Assembly (NCBI GenBank): GCA_016223105.1
Contig: JACRPR010000003.1
Location: forward strand, 1-47,452
From: Chloroflexota bacterium
GTDB lineage: Bacteria; Chloroflexota; Anaerolineae; UBA4142
DNA length: 47,452 bases
Direction: 5' to 3'
Shown here: positions 33,706-41,245 of the stretch, in pieces
How the letters are laid out: the number at the start of each line of letters is the position of its first letter
Position numbering within the stretch: the stretch's first letter is position 1
The notes under the pieces: model-generated
What the model was told of the DNA's origin: nothing
The model's input: the letters and a program-made list of their open reading frames with translations, nothing else
The model's database searches: none
Program-made: the position numbers and the translations under genes

Positions 33706-33795
33706 CTATTCCCATCTTCCGTCAGCCGCAATAGCCAACACCATACTCGCGATCGAAGCCAAAGTCAACAACACGTACGCGAGGCGCCACTTCAC
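33706..33795 (-). CDS. 29-residue single-helix membrane peptide
   Basis: GTG start, sequence beginning MKWRLAYVLLTLASIASM and ending in ADGRWE: one hydrophobic helix flanked by Lys/Arg at the N terminus and Asp/Arg at the C terminus. AAAGGA lies about eleven bases upstream, inside a small ATCCT/AGGAT hairpin that could mask it. A good promoter is placed 100 bases upstream (33894-33922), and no longer gene in the region fits that promoter. Function unknown; position suggests a link with the HD-GYP/DUF5317 genes downstream on the same strand. Confidence 0.6.
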   Translation of the reverse strand: MKWRLAYVLLTLASIASMVLAIAADGRWE

Positions 33796-33893
33796 AATGA
33801 CTCACATCCTTTCGTTGAGGATTTGATCGCCGCCACAGCGATCAGTTATCCTCTTCGCTTCGCTCTTGCTCGCGCAGGTTCGCCGGTACCAAC

Positions 33894-33922
33894 ATTGTAC
33901 CACAATCTATCCGGTAAATCAA
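33894..33922 (-). promoter_or_regulatory. Promoter of the small peptide/HD-GYP operon
   Basis: Minus strand: TTGATT (33922-33917), 17 bases, TACAAT (33899-33894) preceded by TGG, an extended -10. Leader of about 90 bases with a TGATCGC/GCGATCA hairpin (near 33822-33842) and a hairpin over the ribosome-binding site. Confidence 0.75.
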
Positions 33923-33949
33923 GAACAAATTTTGAACGTGTGTTTCAAA

Positions 33950-33999
33950 GTAGGGGCGAAGCATTTTCATTCGCGTGCGAACGAAAATGCTTCGCCCCG
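33950..33999. repeat. GTAGGGGCGAAGC hairpin repeat, variant
   Basis: GTAGGGGCGAAGCATTTTCA pairs with GAAAATGCTTCGCCCC. It lies just upstream of the promoter at 33894 in a region (33485-34150) with no large gene; an open frame of 157 codons on the plus strand there has no recognisable protein character. Confidence 0.75.
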
Positions 34000-34009
34000 A
34001 TCTGGTCAG

Positions 34010-34051
34010 TAAAAAACGCAAGGAGCGGCAGTGGCGCTGACCGCTCCTTGC
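34010..34051 (-). terminator. Rho-independent terminator
   Basis: Minus strand: GCAAGGAGCGG, a 12-base loop, CCGCTCCTTGC, then GTTTTTT. It follows the 34151-34855 gene by about 100 bases and should end its transcript. Confidence 0.8.
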
Positions 34052-34150
34052 TTGCAATAAGGCGAGTGTGGCGCTCCCCGCCCGGCTGTGATGTGAGTCC
34101 ACTATGAAGAGGGCGAGATGGCGCGATTTGATACATCGGCCGGTCCGACA

Positions 34151-34855
34151 CTATATCTCCACCGAGTCAAACTCCTCGGATAGGCGCGGCGATTGAGCAA
34201 TTAAATTATGGATGCGCCGGTTCAACGCGTCCAACGTCGCGCGCGCGGCGGATTCGCTGGGGCGCGAACCAACGAAACTCGCGCCGACGAAAGTTTCTTC
34301 GCGATTTTCAAACAGGCACGTCAAAAGCACCAAAACGATTTCACGCGTGCCAATTCGTAAAGTCGTTGCTTCCTCAAGGCGCACGTCAAGATGTTTGCCC
34401 ACTAATTTCTGAACTGCATTAACGGTCGCCTTGGCAGATACCTGAAACGTAATCGGGTTCTCGATTTTCTCGGTTGCCTCACCGGTAACAAGCTTGCCCG
34501 CGCCGCGAACCTCCACCCGGATACGCCGCTGATTTCCAAGATTATCTTCGGTAACGTGTTGGATTTCTGGACGCGCGACGGGAATGTGGAGCAATTTCTC
34601 ATCCGGGATTTGGACGAGACTGATTTTGCGATAGTCCACTTTAACATTGTGCTTGACTCGAAAGAGCGTTTCGATATCGCGGACAATTTGTTTGGGCTTG
34701 CGCGCCGTGGATGCCACAATGTGAATTTCAATTAAATTGTCTGCGCTATCAAGCACAGCGCACCCGGCATAAACTCCAGAAACTTGTTCAAGAGTAATGT
34801 TCAAATCTGTTGCGGATGGTTTGACTGACGGTGTGGAAGATAGAGAATTTGACAC
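34151..34855 (-). CDS. Conserved protein of unknown function
   Basis: 234 residues, soluble. Two repeated alpha/beta-like segments can be seen: YAGCAVLDSADNLIEIHIVA followed by KPKQIVRDIETLFRVKHNVKVDYRKISLVQI, and RIGTREIVLVLLTCLFENREETFVG followed by SESAARATLDALNRRIHNL. I do not recognise an enzyme motif. The GTG at 34855 is preceded by GGAGG at six bases and is preferred to the longer frame starting at 34921. It has its own promoter and terminator, so it is a single-gene unit. Confidence 0.75.
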   Translation of the reverse strand: MSNSLSSTPSVKPSATDLNITLEQVSGVYAGCAVLDSADNLIEIHIVASTARKPKQIVRDIETLFRVKHNVKVDYRKISLVQIPDEKLLHIPVARPEIQHVTEDNLGNQRRIRVEVRGAGKLVTGEATEKIENPITFQVSAKATVNAVQKLVGKHLDVRLEEATTLRIGTREIVLVLLTCLFENREETFVGASFVGSRPSESAARATLDALNRRIHNLIAQSPRLSEEFDSVEI

Positions 34856-34932
34856 TACTGACCTCCGTGTGTTTGGATTAGTCGCGCATATTCTTTCACT
34901 ACACCCGAACGAAGCGTTCAAGCACTGGGCGC

Positions 34933-34941
34933 ATTATACCA
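34933..34941 (-). promoter_or_regulatory. Extended -10 promoter
   Basis: Minus strand TGGTATAAT with a perfect TATAAT (34938-34933); no good -35 box, as allowed for extended -10 promoters. Leader of about 70 bases before the GTG at 34855. Confidence 0.7.
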
Positions 34942-35021
34942 TACTTGCAGTTTAATTACGTCGCTCCAAATTGTTGGGCGAATTTGCGCGCTGTGTTATT
35001 ATGCCGCCGAAAGGATAAGAT

Positions 35022-35191
35022 ATGACGCGGGGCAAACGCACGCGCACAAAAAAATTTGCCTGCCCGATAATTTTGGCTTGGACATTTGGAAAGCCCGTCG
35101 CGAAGTTCACGATAGCGTCGCGTACGTCAATCGAATTCACGCGCGCAACAAGAAAACACTCAAGCAAACAGTAGCCGAGTTGGAAAAATAG
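35022..35191 (+). pseudogene. Small gene frame-shifted at an A-run (possible)
   Basis: GAAAGGAT followed by ATG gives MTRGKRTRTKK, then a run of seven A residues (about 35049-35055). In the ATG frame the rest is non-descript and stops at 35173; one extra A would join it to a protein-like frame, ICLPDNFGLDIWKARREVHD and VAYVNRIHARNKKTLKQTVA, ending at 35191. This looks like a small real gene with a homopolymer error, slippage or decay. Family unknown. Confidence 0.4.
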
Positions 35192-35217
35192 TGACTCTGG
35201 TTCTTGAAGGTCGCGCC

Positions 35218-35260
35218 AAAAATAGAACCGCGCCGCGCGTCTCTGCGCGCGGAGCGGTTA
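35218..35260 (-). terminator. Terminator of the cold-shock gene
   Basis: Minus strand: AACCGC-T-CCGCGCG, loop, CGCGCGG-C-GCGGTT followed by CTATTTTT. Lies 33 bases after the csp stop. Confidence 0.78.
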
Positions 35261-35292
35261 CAGTGTGCTTGTGCCTAAGACAAAAAACTAGA

Positions 35293-35511
35293 TCAGGACA
35301 CTTTGGTCACACTCGCGGCTTGCGGTCCTTTCGGGCTTTCTTCAATCGTGAACTCAACCTTGTCGCCTTCGTTGAGACTGCGATAGCCGTCCATCGTGAT
35401 CGCGGAAAAGTGGACAAAGACATCCTTGCCGTCATCGTGCGCGATAAAGCCGTAACCTTTCGCGGCGTTGAACCACTTGACCGTCCCTTGTTTGCGCTCG
35501 GACATTTCCAT
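35293..35511 (-). CDS. Cold-shock domain protein
   Basis: 72 residues, the usual CspA size. Single OB-fold binding single-stranded RNA/DNA and acting as RNA chaperone. Seen: [20 protein letters not shown] (RNP1) and DVFVHFSAI (RNP2), [14 protein letters not shown]. The ATG at 35511 follows AAGGGGGTG; a second ATG two codons later is possible. The transcript has a long leader (about 125 bases) from a strong promoter, as in temperature-regulated csp genes. Confidence 0.94.
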   Translation of the reverse strand: MEMSERKQGTVKWFNAAKGYGFIAHDDGKDVFVHFSAITMDGYRSLNEGDKVEFTIEESPKGPQAASVTKVS

Positions 35512-35643
35512 GACACCCCCTTTCGTGAAAATTGCGCCGAAGGAAAAATGCTTCGAGCAAATAAAATCGCCAGGGCGAAAGTTCCTGCCGTGGCGAGCAA
35601 CCACTCGAACCAAACGCGCGTCCTTCGTTCCTTACGGGCGAAA

Positions 35644-35672
35644 TTATCACACAGCCGCGCGGGGATGTCAAT
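35644..35672 (-). promoter_or_regulatory. Promoter of the cold-shock gene
   Basis: Minus strand: TTGACA (35672-35667), 17 bases, GATAAT (35649-35644). The leader to 35512 is about 125 bases, long enough for a cold-responsive RNA structure; no specific motif is recognised. Confidence 0.8.
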
Positions 35673-35723
35673 ACTTTTTCAACCCCAAAACCCGCATGAA
35701 AGGATAAGATTTCTTTACCTTTC

Positions 35724-35752
35724 CAGACCTTCCAGGTTTCAGAAACCTGGAA
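35724..35752. repeat. Hairpin repeat interrupted by the insertion sequence
   Basis: CAGACCTTCCAGGTTTC with its partner GAAACCTGGAA on the left of the IS; the missing GGTCTG of the right arm lies beyond the IS at 37235-37240. Removing the IS and one target copy restores a near-perfect palindrome. Confidence 0.8.
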
Positions 35753-37229
35753 CCTAATTTTTGCCCAAATTAGGCGACAATTCATTGTTCTTTAACAACT
35801 GCATCCACGCGATAGAAACTTGTGGCAAGATAGCCCTGTTCTTCATCTTCTTGCGACAAGGATTCTATGATGACCGAATCGAATCACAGCACGTCCAGTG
35901 CAAGCCTCGCAATGCTGGGTTTGCAGTTCCAACATTGGCAAATTTGGCCCGTCGTTTCACACCACGTCAAGATCAAACAAAAAATTCGCATGCATACCCC
36001 ACTCGAAAAGTTGCAAGATTGTTTTGTCAATATCCTGGCAGGCGGTCACGGTCTCGTCGAAATCAACACCCGCTTGCGCGCCGACCCTGGCTTACAACGC
36101 GCGTTCGGGCGTGCCACTTGCGCCGAACAATCGACCATCAGTGATACCTTGAATGCCTGTACGCCGGAGAATGTGCAACAAATGCAACAGGCCCTCGCCC
36201 AGTTGATCCGCCAACACAGCCAAACCTTCCGGCACGCGTACAGCAAACAGTGGCAACTCTTCGACATTGATATGACTGGGTTGTGTGCGGGACGCCTGGG
36301 CGAAGGCGTGACCAAAGGCTATTTCGCCCATCGCAAGAATGCGCGGGGACGGCAACTCGGACGCGTGATTGGCACGCACTACGACGAAGTGATTACTGAA
36401 CGGCTCTTCCCTGGTAAACGCCAACTCGAAAAAAGTCTGCTCGAATTGGTCGATGCCACGTCCGCCACCTTAGAATTAGACGAAAACAAACGGAAAAACA
36501 CGCTCTTACGCATCGATGGGGGCGGCGGAAGCGAAGCGAACATCAATGCACTCTTGGCGCGCCAGTATCAAGTGCTGGTGAAAGTGCATAACTGGCAACG
36601 CGCGCGCAAATTGGCAGAAACCGTGCAGGAATGGTGGTGCGATCCCAAAGTGCCGGAGCGCGAAGTCGGTTGGGTCCGCCAACCCTATGACTATGTGCGC
36701 GCGACGCAACAACTCGCGATCCGCAAACGGAAGAACAAAGACGAATGGAGTTATGCGGTGATCGTCTCGAGCGTGTCCAATCGCATCTTGCAACAACTGA
36801 ATGGTCAGCGCGTCTCGAAAAAACTTGCGGAACGTGAACGAGCTTGGTTGATCCTCCATGCATATGATTTACGGGGTGGCGGTGCGGAGACCCAGAACAA
36901 AAGTGATAAACAAGGCTTGGGCTTAGCAAAGCGCAACAAACACAAGTTTGCGGCACAGGAGATGTTGGTCTTGCTCGCACAGTTGGCGCATAACCTGGTG
37001 ATCTGGACGCGGAACGCCTTGGCCCGCGCAACACCTGGTTTAGCCAAGTATGGCATTCATCGGATGGTGCGCGATGTGTTGCGGATCCCAGGACAGATTC
37101 GATTTGATGCAGTTGGTAAAGTGCAAATCACCTTGAGCGAAAATCATCCGCTTGCTCAAAAAGTCCTGAACGGCTTCAGGGCTTGGTTGCCACGCGATGA
37201 TTTGTCGCTTAATTTGGGCAAAATCTAGG
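35753..37229 (+). mobile_element. Complete insertion sequence, 1477 bp
   Basis: Terminal inverted repeats of about 30 bp with few mismatches: left CCTAATTTTTGCCCAAATTA, right (reverse complement) CCTAGATTTTGCCCAAATTA, both continuing into GCGACAA. Flanked by the 5-bp duplication TGGAA (35748-35752 and 37230-37234). One transposase gene on the plus strand. Intact ends and exact duplication indicate recent movement. Confidence 0.92.
35867..37228 (+). CDS. DDE transposase
   Basis: 453 residues. DDE candidates: WQLFDIDMTGL (first Asp), LLRIDGGGGSEANINALL (second Asp), and Glu in KHKFAAQEMLVLLAQLAHNL. Order and spacing resemble IS1380/IS4-like transposases, but I cannot fix the family. The N-terminal part (about 45-130) looks helical and would bind the ends. 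ATG ATG start with AAGGA close upstream; the stop codon TAG is inside the right terminal repeat. Base composition is less CGCG-rich than the host genes. Confidence 0.9.
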   Translation: MMTESNHSTSSASLAMLGLQFQHWQIWPVVSHHVKIKQKIRMHTPLEKLQDCFVNILAGGHGLVEINTRLRADPGLQRAFGRATCAEQSTISDTLNACTPENVQQMQQALAQLIRQHSQTFRHAYSKQWQLFDIDMTGLCAGRLGEGVTKGYFAHRKNARGRQLGRVIGTHYDEVITERLFPGKRQLEKSLLELVDATSATLELDENKRKNTLLRIDGGGGSEANINALLARQYQVLVKVHNWQRARKLAETVQEWWCDPKVPEREVGWVRQPYDYVRATQQLAIRKRKNKDEWSYAVIVSSVSNRILQQLNGQRVSKKLAERERAWLILHAYDLRGGGAETQNKSDKQGLGLAKRNKHKFAAQEMLVLLAQLAHNLVIWTRNALARATPGLAKYGIHRMVRDVLRIPGQIRFDAVGKVQITLSENHPLAQKVLNGFRAWLPRDDLSLNLGKI

Positions 37230-37245
37230 TGGAAGGTCTGCGCGA

Positions 37246-38130
37246 TTATTTTTGTTCGGTGGATGCGTTCGTGTACGCGAGAAGCGGCTTGAGCAAATTC
37301 GTAAACTCCATCGGGAAAACGAGTTTGGTCGCCGGGCTCGCGCCGAGCGCCTTGAGCGCGTCGAGATATTGCAAACTCATCGTCTTGGCGTCAATATCTT
37401 TTGCCGCGCTGAAAATCTGTTGCAATGCTTCCGAGTACCCTTGCGCCGCGAGAATGCGCGATTGCTTTTCGCCTTCCGCACGCAGAATCGCGGCTTGCTT
37501 GTCGCCTTCCGCGACCGTAACCGCCGCCGATTTCTTGCCTTCCGCTTCGGTAACGACCGCGCGGCGCGTGCGTTCCGCGGACATTTGGCGCGTCATCGCT
37601 TCTTGAATTTCGCGCGGCGGCACAATCTCGCGAATCTCGACCGCGGTCACTTTGTTGCCCCATCGTTCCGTAACTTCGTCGAGTTTGGTTCGTAGTAATG
37701 TGTTGATGTGTTCGCGTTGCGCCAACACATCGTCGAGCATAATGTCGCCGATGACCGCGCGCAAAGTTGTCGTCGCGATACCTTGCGACATCGCCGCGAA
37801 GTTTTGCGCTTTGATGACGCTTGCGACCGGATCCACGACGCGCCAATAAATCAGAAAATCAACCGAGATGCTCGCGTTGTCTTTCGTGATGGTCGTTTGA
37901 TGCGGCACTTCAAGAAATTGTTCGCGCAAGTCAACTTTGGTTGCATTTTCGATAAAGGGCCATAACATGATCAAGCCCGGTCCGCGTTGCCCCACGCACT
38001 TGCCGAGTCGAAACACAACGAGCCGTTGATACTCGCGCACAATTTTGAGCGCCATCGAAAGAATCACCAGCGCAAAGATGACGAACAAAAATGCAATGCA
38101 GGAAATCATCAACAACAAATCCGGTCCCAT
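37246..38130 (-). CDS. Slipin/stomatin-like SPFH membrane protein
   Basis: 294 residues: N-terminal membrane helix (about 5-30), SPFH/band-7 domain (EYQRLVVFRLGKCVGQRGPG to RWGNKVTAVEIREIVPPREI), then an Ala/Glu-rich coiled coil (AEGKKSAAVTVAEGDKQAAI). Such proteins form ring oligomers on the membrane and are commonly paired with NfeD proteases, as here. AAGGAGG before the ATG at 38130 sets the start. The insertion sequence ends 17 bases after the stop. Confidence 0.92.
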   Translation of the reverse strand: MGPDLLLMISCIAFLFVIFALVILSMALKIVREYQRLVVFRLGKCVGQRGPGLIMLWPFIENATKVDLREQFLEVPHQTTITKDNASISVDFLIYWRVVDPVASVIKAQNFAAMSQGIATTTLRAVIGDIMLDDVLAQREHINTLLRTKLDEVTERWGNKVTAVEIREIVPPREIQEAMTRQMSAERTRRAVVTEAEGKKSAAVTVAEGDKQAAILRAEGEKQSRILAAQGYSEALQQIFSAAKDIDAKTMSLQYLDALKALGASPATKLVFPMEFTNLLKPLLAYTNASTEQK

Positions 38131-38151
38131 TCGTTCCTCCTTTTGAGATTT

Positions 38152-38204
38152 GTGGCGCGGGCTTTTCAGCCCGCACATTTTTGCGGGCTAAAAGCCCGCG
38201 CCAC
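38152..38204. repeat. GTGGCGCGGGCTTT hairpin repeat
   Basis: GTGGCGCGGGCTTTTCAGCC to GCGGGCTAAAAGCCCGCG and CCAC, near-perfect inverted repeat in the gap between the NfeD and slipin genes. Same family as 29573-29622. Confidence 0.8.
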
Positions 38205-38209
38205 AGATT

Positions 38210-39523
38210 TTATTTTTTCACAACCTGGAGTCGCAAACCCTCGACGCGCAAAACTTTAATCGGCGCGCCTTTTTCGATTTGCCCATCCTGCGCGATCGCA
38301 GTCCACAATTCGCTATCCACTTGCACTGTGCCCTCCGGCGCGAGATCGGTCATCGCGATCCCGGTCGCGTTGATAAGCGTGTGCGAGCCGGTCAACACCG
38401 GATAATTGCGCCCGCGCACCGCCGCGCCGAGGATGAACACAAAGAACGCCGCCATCGCGCCAGCCAATCCCAGGACGACCCAGGGCGAAACCGAAATATT
38501 TGCGATGATTTGATCCGTCGGCGGCGTGAACGGCGTGAACAACATCAGCGCGCCAAGCACGAACATCACGATACCGCCGAGCGTCAACACAAACCCGGTA
38601 ACTTTGATGTCGAGAATAAATAGCAGAACCGCGAGGACGATGAAGATGACGCCGCCCCAATTCACCGGCAATTGTCCGAGCGCGACAAACGCGAGGATGA
38701 TGCAAATGCCGCCGACGACCGCAGGAATCGTCGCGCCGGGATTGTAGAGTTCGACCGCGATCGCGAGCAAACCGATGTTCAACAAAATCAGCGCGATGTT
38801 GGGATCAACGAGCGTGTGAAAAAAAAGTTCGGCGAAATTCATTTGCACGCGATTGATGCTCGCGCGCGCGGTTTGCAGTGTAACTTCACCGGCGGACGTT
38901 TTAACTTTTTTGCCGTCTACTTTGTTGAGCAAATCGGTCAAGTCGGTCGCGACCAGGTCTATCACTTTGAGATCGAGCGCTTCTTGCGCGGTCGCGGCGA
39001 TGCTCTTTCGCACCGCGTCCGCCGCCCATTCCGCGTTGCGCCCGCGTTCGCGCGCGATGGTTTGAATCAGCGAAACCGAAATGTTCGTAACCTTGTCGCG
39101 CGCGTCGCCCTGAATGTCTTCGCCGGACGATTCAATCGGATGCGCCGCGCCCATCGTCGTGCCGGGCGCCATCGCCGCGATATTGCCGGCGAGCGTAATG
39201 AACGTGCCTGCCGAGCCAGCCCACGCGCCTTGCGGCGAAACGTAAACAATCGTCGGCACGCGCGCGTTCAACATCTTGATCAAAATGTTTTGCGTCGCGC
39301 TGAGCGAACCACCCGGCGTGTTGAGCAAAATCACAACCGCTTGCGCGCCGTCTTGTTCCGCCACGCCAATCGCGCGATTGAGATACCCCTCGGTCCAAGT
39401 GTCAATCACGCCGGAAACGGTGAGCACATCAACGTGCGTGCCCGTCTGCGCGCGCGCGATGAGTGGAGAGAAATTTATAAACAGAATCAAAATGATAATC
39501 GCGAGCCGCGCGAATTTTCGCAT
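38210..39523 (-). CDS. NfeD-type membrane serine protease
   Basis: 437 residues: signal peptide, a ClpP-like protease domain (about 35-240) with the nucleophile in QGAWAGSAGTFI and LNTPGGSLSATQ, four to five membrane helices (about 245-365), and a C-terminal NfeD OB domain (GTVQVDSELWTAIAQDGQIEKG). NfeD proteases cleave the C terminus of their stomatin partner in known pairs. GAGGTG upstream favours the ATG at 39523 over a start six codons earlier. Confidence 0.93.
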   Translation of the reverse strand: MRKFARLAIIILILFINFSPLIARAQTGTHVDVLTVSGVIDTWTEGYLNRAIGVAEQDGAQAVVILLNTPGGSLSATQNILIKMLNARVPTIVYVSPQGAWAGSAGTFITLAGNIAAMAPGTTMGAAHPIESSGEDIQGDARDKVTNISVSLIQTIARERGRNAEWAADAVRKSIAATAQEALDLKVIDLVATDLTDLLNKVDGKKVKTSAGEVTLQTARASINRVQMNFAELFFHTLVDPNIALILLNIGLLAIAVELYNPGATIPAVVGGICIILAFVALGQLPVNWGGVIFIVLAVLLFILDIKVTGFVLTLGGIVMFVLGALMLFTPFTPPTDQIIANISVSPWVVLGLAGAMAAFFVFILGAAVRGRNYPVLTGSHTLINATGIAMTDLAPEGTVQVDSELWTAIAQDGQIEKGAPIKVLRVEGLRLQVVKK

Positions 39524-39554
39524 TGGACACCTCGAACGCAAATCGAATTACGAA

Positions 39555-40871
39555 TTACTGCACGCGTTGCCAATCCACCACGATATGACAACCTGGGTTG
39601 TATCCGCCCGGATAGGGAATCGTCGCGAGTGTTGCGAAGGGCGTTTTGCCATCGGCGGCTAACACCGCGAGCATAATCGCCGCGCTCTCTTTGCCGAGCG
39701 TGAATTGATATTGACCGATGCCGTTCGTGCGCGTCGCGACGATAGGCACGCCATCGGTCGCGAATCCGACATACGCGTTCGCGATCGGTTTCCCGGCAGT
39801 GTCGCGCACCGTGCCGCTCAACGTGCCGATGCCGCTCACGCATTGCCTATCAAGCGTCGGCGTGATTTTGTACGCATACACTTCGCCATTCAAAGTTGCC
39901 GGAACCGTCGCGGTAATCGTCGCGGTGATCGTCGGCGAAATGATTGGCGTTGGCGTCGGCGGATTCGTGATGATGTTGCGACATTGCGCCATCGCTTGCG
40001 CGCGTTTATTTGCGACTGCCGCGTCTTGTGTAACCGATAGCGCGCTATCGTACTCGCGCGCCGCAAGACACGGACTCGTCTTCGCGGCAAGGTCGCCGTA
40101 CTGCGTGTGCGCTTCGAATACCTGTTTTTTTACATCGTGATAATTTGGATCGCGTTGATACAACAATCCAAATTTCTGGCTCGCGATTTGCCAATTGTAG
40201 CCGACCGCCTGTTTGCCTTCGAGATAGAGCGCGGCGAAATCGCGTTGGCGCGTAATTTCCGGGTTGCCATTGTTCAGCGCGAGCGCGGCATCAAATCGTT
40301 CGCGCGCGAGTTCGATGTGTCCGCCCGCGACTGCCTCTTTGCCGCCTTCGACGTACGCTTGATACAACAACGGCTTGACTTCGATCGCGCGAAATGTCGC
40401 GTTGAGCGTGCGTAATTGTTCGAGCCGCAAAATCGCGTCGCTCCATTGCTTCTGCGCGATCAAACCGCGCGACTCGTCGAACAAGGTCGCGGCGACGCGA
40501 TCTTGCGCTTGCGGCGCGGGCGTGCCTGCGCCGCGCGGCGTGGTGAGTTCCGCCAATTTTTCGCGCGCGGATTCGAACGCCGCGTCGTACTGCAACGCGA
40601 CATCAAATTCCGCGGCGGCGAGTTCGGGATAATTTTCCGCAAGATAGCCCAGCCCGCGATTGAAATGTAGAATCGCGGCTTCGTGCCGTTGCTCATCGAG
40701 TTCGCGTGAGCCGACAATGTAACCGAGTCCCGCCGGCACAATCACCGCGCCCAGCACGCACGCGACGAGCGCGATGATGAGGAAAAGCAAAATCCAGCGC
40801 CGATTGCCCAGCGGCGCGGGATAATCCATTGGCGACCGTACGCGACGGTGCGCGTCGTAGCGATTGGTCAT
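39555..40871 (-). CDS. Membrane-anchored TPR-like protein with C-terminal beta domain
   Basis: 438 residues: one membrane helix (about 27-50, WILLFLIIALVACVLGAVIV), helical repeats resembling TPRs (about 55-275: AILHFNRGLGYLAENYPELA, AILRLEQLRTLNATFRAIEV), a Thr/Pro-rich linker near residue 300, and a C-terminal carboxypeptidase-regulatory-like fold (GTLSGTVRDTAGKPIANAYV). Probably extracellular and protein-binding. It lies 31 bases upstream of the NfeD gene, so the three may work together. The start is uncertain; no clear Shine-Dalgarno site. Confidence 0.78.
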   Translation of the reverse strand: MTNRYDAHRRVRSPMDYPAPLGNRRWILLFLIIALVACVLGAVIVPAGLGYIVGSRELDEQRHEAAILHFNRGLGYLAENYPELAAAEFDVALQYDAAFESAREKLAELTTPRGAGTPAPQAQDRVAATLFDESRGLIAQKQWSDAILRLEQLRTLNATFRAIEVKPLLYQAYVEGGKEAVAGGHIELARERFDAALALNNGNPEITRQRDFAALYLEGKQAVGYNWQIASQKFGLLYQRDPNYHDVKKQVFEAHTQYGDLAAKTSPCLAAREYDSALSVTQDAAVANKRAQAMAQCRNIITNPPTPTPIISPTITATITATVPATLNGEVYAYKITPTLDRQCVSGIGTLSGTVRDTAGKPIANAYVGFATDGVPIVATRTNGIGQYQFTLGKESAAIMLAVLAADGKTPFATLATIPYPGGYNPGCHIVVDWQRVQ

Positions 40872-40922
40872 CACGATTTGAATTATAAGCCGGAATTGGC
40901 GGAATGTCGAATGAGAAAAATC

Positions 40923-40962
40923 GCCGTGCGCTACGTCACCCTGCCGTGCGCTCCGTCACCCT
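40923..40962 (+). repeat. 20-bp tandem duplication
   Basis: Two copies of GCCGTGCGCTACGTCACCCT (the second with one change) lead into the GAGCGAAGCGAAGGGTCTCG repeat. Part of the 374-base gap 40872-41245, which otherwise holds repeats and the marR promoter. Confidence 0.8.
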
Positions 40963-41162
40963 GAGCGAAGCGAAGGGTCTCGCGCACTACCAAAAGAGAT
41001 TCTTCGTAACTACTCAGCCCATGTCATTGCGAGCAGTTTTTGCGAAGCAATCCCCGACCTGGTCGATCCGGATTCACAACGCGGGGATTGCTTCGTCGGC
41101 AAAAACCGCCTCCTCGCAATGACACCTGAGTAGTTACGATTCTTCGCTACGCTCAGAATGAC
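40955..41162. repeat. GAGCGAAGCG / CGCTACGCTC hairpin repeat, split by a MITE
   Basis: GTCACCCTGAGCGAAGCG at the left and CGCTACGCTCAGAATGAC at the right are the arms; the MITE at 41006-41137 was inserted between them. Without the MITE and one target copy the repeat would be about 68 bases. A partial relative lies at 18126-18195. Confidence 0.78.
41006..41137 (+). mobile_element. IS66-like MITE, copy 2 (132 bp)
   Basis: Perfect terminal repeats GTAACTACTCAG/CTGAGTAGTTAC and the shared TCATTGCGAG palindromic interior. Flanked by 8-bp direct repeats GATTCTTC (40998-41005, 41138-41145). Non-coding. It splits an older hairpin repeat. Confidence 0.88.
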
Positions 41163-41178
41163 ATTCACATCCGGCAAT

Positions 41179-41207
41179 TTGACGAACGAACCGCATCTGA
41201 CTATAAT
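41179..41207 (+). promoter_or_regulatory. Promoter of the marR gene
   Basis: TTGACG (41179-41184), 17-base spacer, perfect TATAAT (41202-41207). Leader of about 32 bases to the ATG. Confidence 0.85.
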
Positions 41208-41218
41208 CCTTCCACTTT

Positions 41219-41236
41219 GGAAATATCCTATTTCGG
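41219..41236. promoter_or_regulatory. Possible MarR operator
   Basis: GGAAATA-TCC-TATTTCGG, a compact inverted repeat between the predicted transcription start and the marR ATG. Position and size suit autorepression, but this is inference. Confidence 0.45.
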
Positions 41237-41245
41237 AATGATTCA

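Noticed and set aside
33796-33890. Cyclic-di-GMP riboswitch before the HD-GYP operon
   Set aside because: The leader has two small hairpins but not the conserved bases of the known GEMM classes.
33634-34107. 157-codon plus-strand open frame
   Set aside because: It overlaps a hairpin repeat, a minus-strand promoter and a terminator, has a composition unlike protein, and has no ribosome-binding site.
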